Source: DATCMU01 sp036563245 (lineage in GTDB: Bacteria > Pseudomonadota > Alphaproteobacteria > Rhizobiales > Devosiaceae). From it: DNA of 64,000 nt. The notes under the pieces were generated by a model. The model did no database searches. It was given only the letters and a program-made list of their open reading frames with translations, and was not told the DNA's origin. The stretch spans positions 61,785 through 125,784 of the forward strand of contig DATCMU010000006.1 in NCBI GenBank assembly GCA_036563245.1, written 5' to 3'. Positions within the stretch are counted from its first letter, which is position 1; each line of letters opens with the position of its first letter. The translations under genes and the position numbers were made by a program. Shown piece after piece: positions 62,454 through 64,000 of the stretch.

Positions 62454-63823
62454 GGCGGCTGATCCTCGCCCTCGCGGCCAGCCTCGCCATCGCCGCGCTG
62501 GCGGCATGGCTGATTGCGCTGCCCGGCACCATGAGCCTCGACGTCGCCGGATTCCGGCTGCAGCCTCGGCTTGGTACGGTGCTGCTGCTGGCCGGACTGT
62601 TCGTAATTCTGGTGATCGCGGTCTGGGCCATCCTGCGTCGCATCATCGGCTTGCCCCGTTTCATCGCCCGGCGCACCGCCGAGCGCCGGCGCGCCTACGG
62701 CGTGGATGCGCTTTCCCAGGGCATGATCGCCCTGGAAGCCGGAGAGGCCGAGCGTGCCCGTCAACTGGCCCGGGATGCCCACGCCCGGCTGCCCGGAAAC
62801 GCGGCCGCCCAACTGCTCGAGGCGCAAGCCAGCCTCGCCATGGGCGATCTGCGCGCCGCACGTGACCAGTATCGCACCCTGATTTCCGACGAAAAGACCG
62901 CGCTGGCCGCTCTTTCGGGGCTTTACCGCCAGGCCCAGGCGCAGGGGCGAGGTGACGCGGCGCTGACCTTCGCGCGCAAGGCGGCGCGGATGTCGCCAGG
63001 TATCTCTTGGGCAACAGATGCCGTGTTTGACGACCTGACCCGGCGCGGCGCATGGCAGGAAGCGCTGGAAATCGTGGCAAGCCAGCCCGTTCCCACGCGT
63101 GAGGCAAAGCGGGCGAAGCGCCGCCGCCAGGCTGTACTGGAAACAGCGATGGCCCGCGACCTCGAGGAAAAGGCGCCCAATGACGCGCTCGACCACGCAC
63201 TGGCCGCGCTCAAGCTGGTGAACGACCTTGTGCCCGCGGCGCTGATCGCGGCGCGCATCTACATCAATCGCGGCGATGGCCGTCGCGCGGCCAGCCTGTT
63301 GCGGCGCGTCTGGCGCACCGAGCGGCATCCGGACCTTGCGACCCTTTACGCCAATGTGCAGCCCGGCGCCTCCGCCGTCGAGCGGCTCAGGAAGATCCGC
63401 GAACTGATCGGCGACGGCTCGGACAGCCGGGAAACCGCCATGGTTCTGGCGCGCGCCGCCATCGATGCCTACGAATGGCCGGCGGCCCGCAATGCATTGG
63501 CCCGTTACGCGGCGGCCGAGCCCACCCAGGGGGTCTGCGCGCTGATGGCCGAGATCGAGGAAGGCCAAAACGGCGATCAGGGCAAGGCCCGCGAGTGGTT
63601 CGGCCGGGCACTGCGCGCGCCACGCGATCCGGCCTGGGTGGCAGATGGCACGATCCTTGATGAATGGGCGCCGGTTTCCCCTGTCACAGGCAAGCTCGAC
63701 GCCGTGCAATGGAAGGTGCCGACGACCAGCCTCGCCCGCGCCCCCGCACCGGACGCGAATGCTGATGCCCAAGACGGCGCCGTGCCCGCCGGGACGCTGC
63801 CGCCCGGCGGCGACCAGACCTGA
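62450..63823 (+). CDS. HemY N-terminal domain / TPR protein
   Basis: 457 residues from a GTG at 62450 overlapping the upstream TGA. Two membrane segments (about 3-22 and 42-65) are followed by RRAYGVDALSQGMIALEAGEAERARQLARDA, the start of the HemY_N domain, and a series of TPR-like helices to about 410. The tail is Ala/Pro/Asp-rich. Linked to haem biosynthesis by gene neighbourhood; it is not the protoporphyrinogen oxidase also called HemY. Confidence 0.88.
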   Translation: MRRLILALAASLAIAALAAWLIALPGTMSLDVAGFRLQPRLGTVLLLAGLFVILVIAVWAILRRIIGLPRFIARRTAERRRAYGVDALSQGMIALEAGEAERARQLARDAHARLPGNAAAQLLEAQASLAMGDLRAARDQYRTLISDEKTALAALSGLYRQAQAQGRGDAALTFARKAARMSPGISWATDAVFDDLTRRGAWQEALEIVASQPVPTREAKRAKRRRQAVLETAMARDLEEKAPNDALDHALAALKLVNDLVPAALIAARIYINRGDGRRAASLLRRVWRTERHPDLATLYANVQPGASAVERLRKIRELIGDGSDSRETAMVLARAAIDAYEWPAARNALARYAAAEPTQGVCALMAEIEEGQNGDQGKAREWFGRALRAPRDPAWVADGTILDEWAPVSPVTGKLDAVQWKVPTTSLARAPAPDANADAQDGAVPAGTLPPGGDQT

Positions 63824-63921
63824 CCTGCCGGCCTTGGCGCGGTCGCAAAGCCCTTGCGCCGATGCCGCGCCGCAAGTAAAAGACCGGCCTGTGACCGGCC
63901 GCTTCGGCAGCCGGACCGGAT

Positions 63922-63997
63922 GCCGCATTAGCTCAGTTGGTAGAGCACATCATTCGTAATGATGGGGTCGTTGGTTCGAGTCCGACATGCGGCACCA
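63922..63997 (+). tRNA. tRNA-Thr (anticodon CGT)
   Basis: Complete cloverleaf of 76 bases with encoded CCA. Acceptor GCCGCAT/ATGCGGC, D-arm GCTC..GAGC, anticodon stem CATCA/TGATG with loop TTCGTAA, and T-arm with GTTCGAGT. Anticodon CGT (63955-63957) reads ACG, threonine. Confidence 0.97.
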
Positions 63998-64000
63998 TAA

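Noticed and set aside
63922..63997. tRNA-Thr 3' end as an integration site
   Set aside because: The window ends right after the tRNA, so no direct repeat or integrase can be seen on the far side.

Overview
The window is a GC-rich (roughly 65% by eye), gene-dense chromosomal segment of an alphaproteobacterium, most likely a member of the Hyphomicrobiales (Rhizobiales). The evidence is the split ATP synthase (only the F1 genes atpHAGDC are here), a TCA block ordered mdh-sucC-sucD-sucA-sucB-lpd, a 1.6 kaa NAD-glutamate dehydrogenase, a hemC-hemD-mitofilin-hemY cluster, an Omp19-like lipoprotein, and three intergenic repeats of the RIME type known from rhizobia. The exact genus cannot be fixed from the sequence. 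Devosiaceae-like relatives are a guess from gene order only.

Layout. 1-2.3 kb: phosphate uptake (pstC, cut by the window edge, and pstS) behind a clear Pho box. 2.4-7.4 kb: the F1 ATPase operon, then priA and a divergent xerC. 11-13.2 kb: a DMT-family permease and a small membrane-protein pair (DUF5671 plus a pseudopilin-like protein). 13.2-24.9 kb, all on the minus strand: lpdA, sucB, sucA, sucD, a foreign-looking small membrane gene, sucC, mdh, zapE and an Omp19-like lipoprotein. 25-29.7 kb: a small DUF2007-like gene, an AhpD-like protein and the sdhCDAB operon with a DUF3052 gene wedged between sdhA and sdhB. 29.9-35.8 kb: mixed small genes (Nudix hydrolase, carbonic anhydrase, EF-hand protein, EamA exporter, asd, secreted proteins, a PagL-like lipid A deacylase). 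35.9-40.9 kb: leucine genes leuB-ridA-leuD and leuC, interrupted by deoD and a zincin-like peptidase. 41.2-50 kb: an ATP-grasp/flippase pair, the giant glutamate dehydrogenase and an MFS transporter. 50-58.3 kb: purH, heparinase-like protein, rsmB, htpX, an SDHAF4 homologue, DUF1761, EVE and YciI proteins, gpsA. 58.3-64 kb: tsaD, divergent from hemC-hemD-mitofilin-hemY, ending in tRNA-Thr(CGT).

How the genes fit together. Much of the window is central energy metabolism: 2-oxoglutarate to oxaloacetate (sucAB-lpd, sucCD, sdhCDAB, mdh) lies within 16 kb, the F1 ATPase is nearby, and a probable SdhA flavinylation factor lies 27 kb away. Three minus-strand promoters (atp, mdh, sdh) share a TTGnnn-17 bp-TAnnnG layout. 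Several operons carry strong intercistronic hairpins (pstS/pstC, atpD/atpC, sucB/lpdA, mdh/sucC) that probably tune relative expression.

I found no CRISPR array, prophage, insertion sequence, rRNA or defence system. The less ordinary items are the three RIME-like repeats that each supply or abut the TAG stop codon of the preceding gene, a low-GC gene inside the sucCD operon, a DUF3052 gene inside sdh, a 38-residue ORF with a very good ribosome binding site, a palindromic operator before deoD, and an uncharacterised ATP-grasp/flippase pair.
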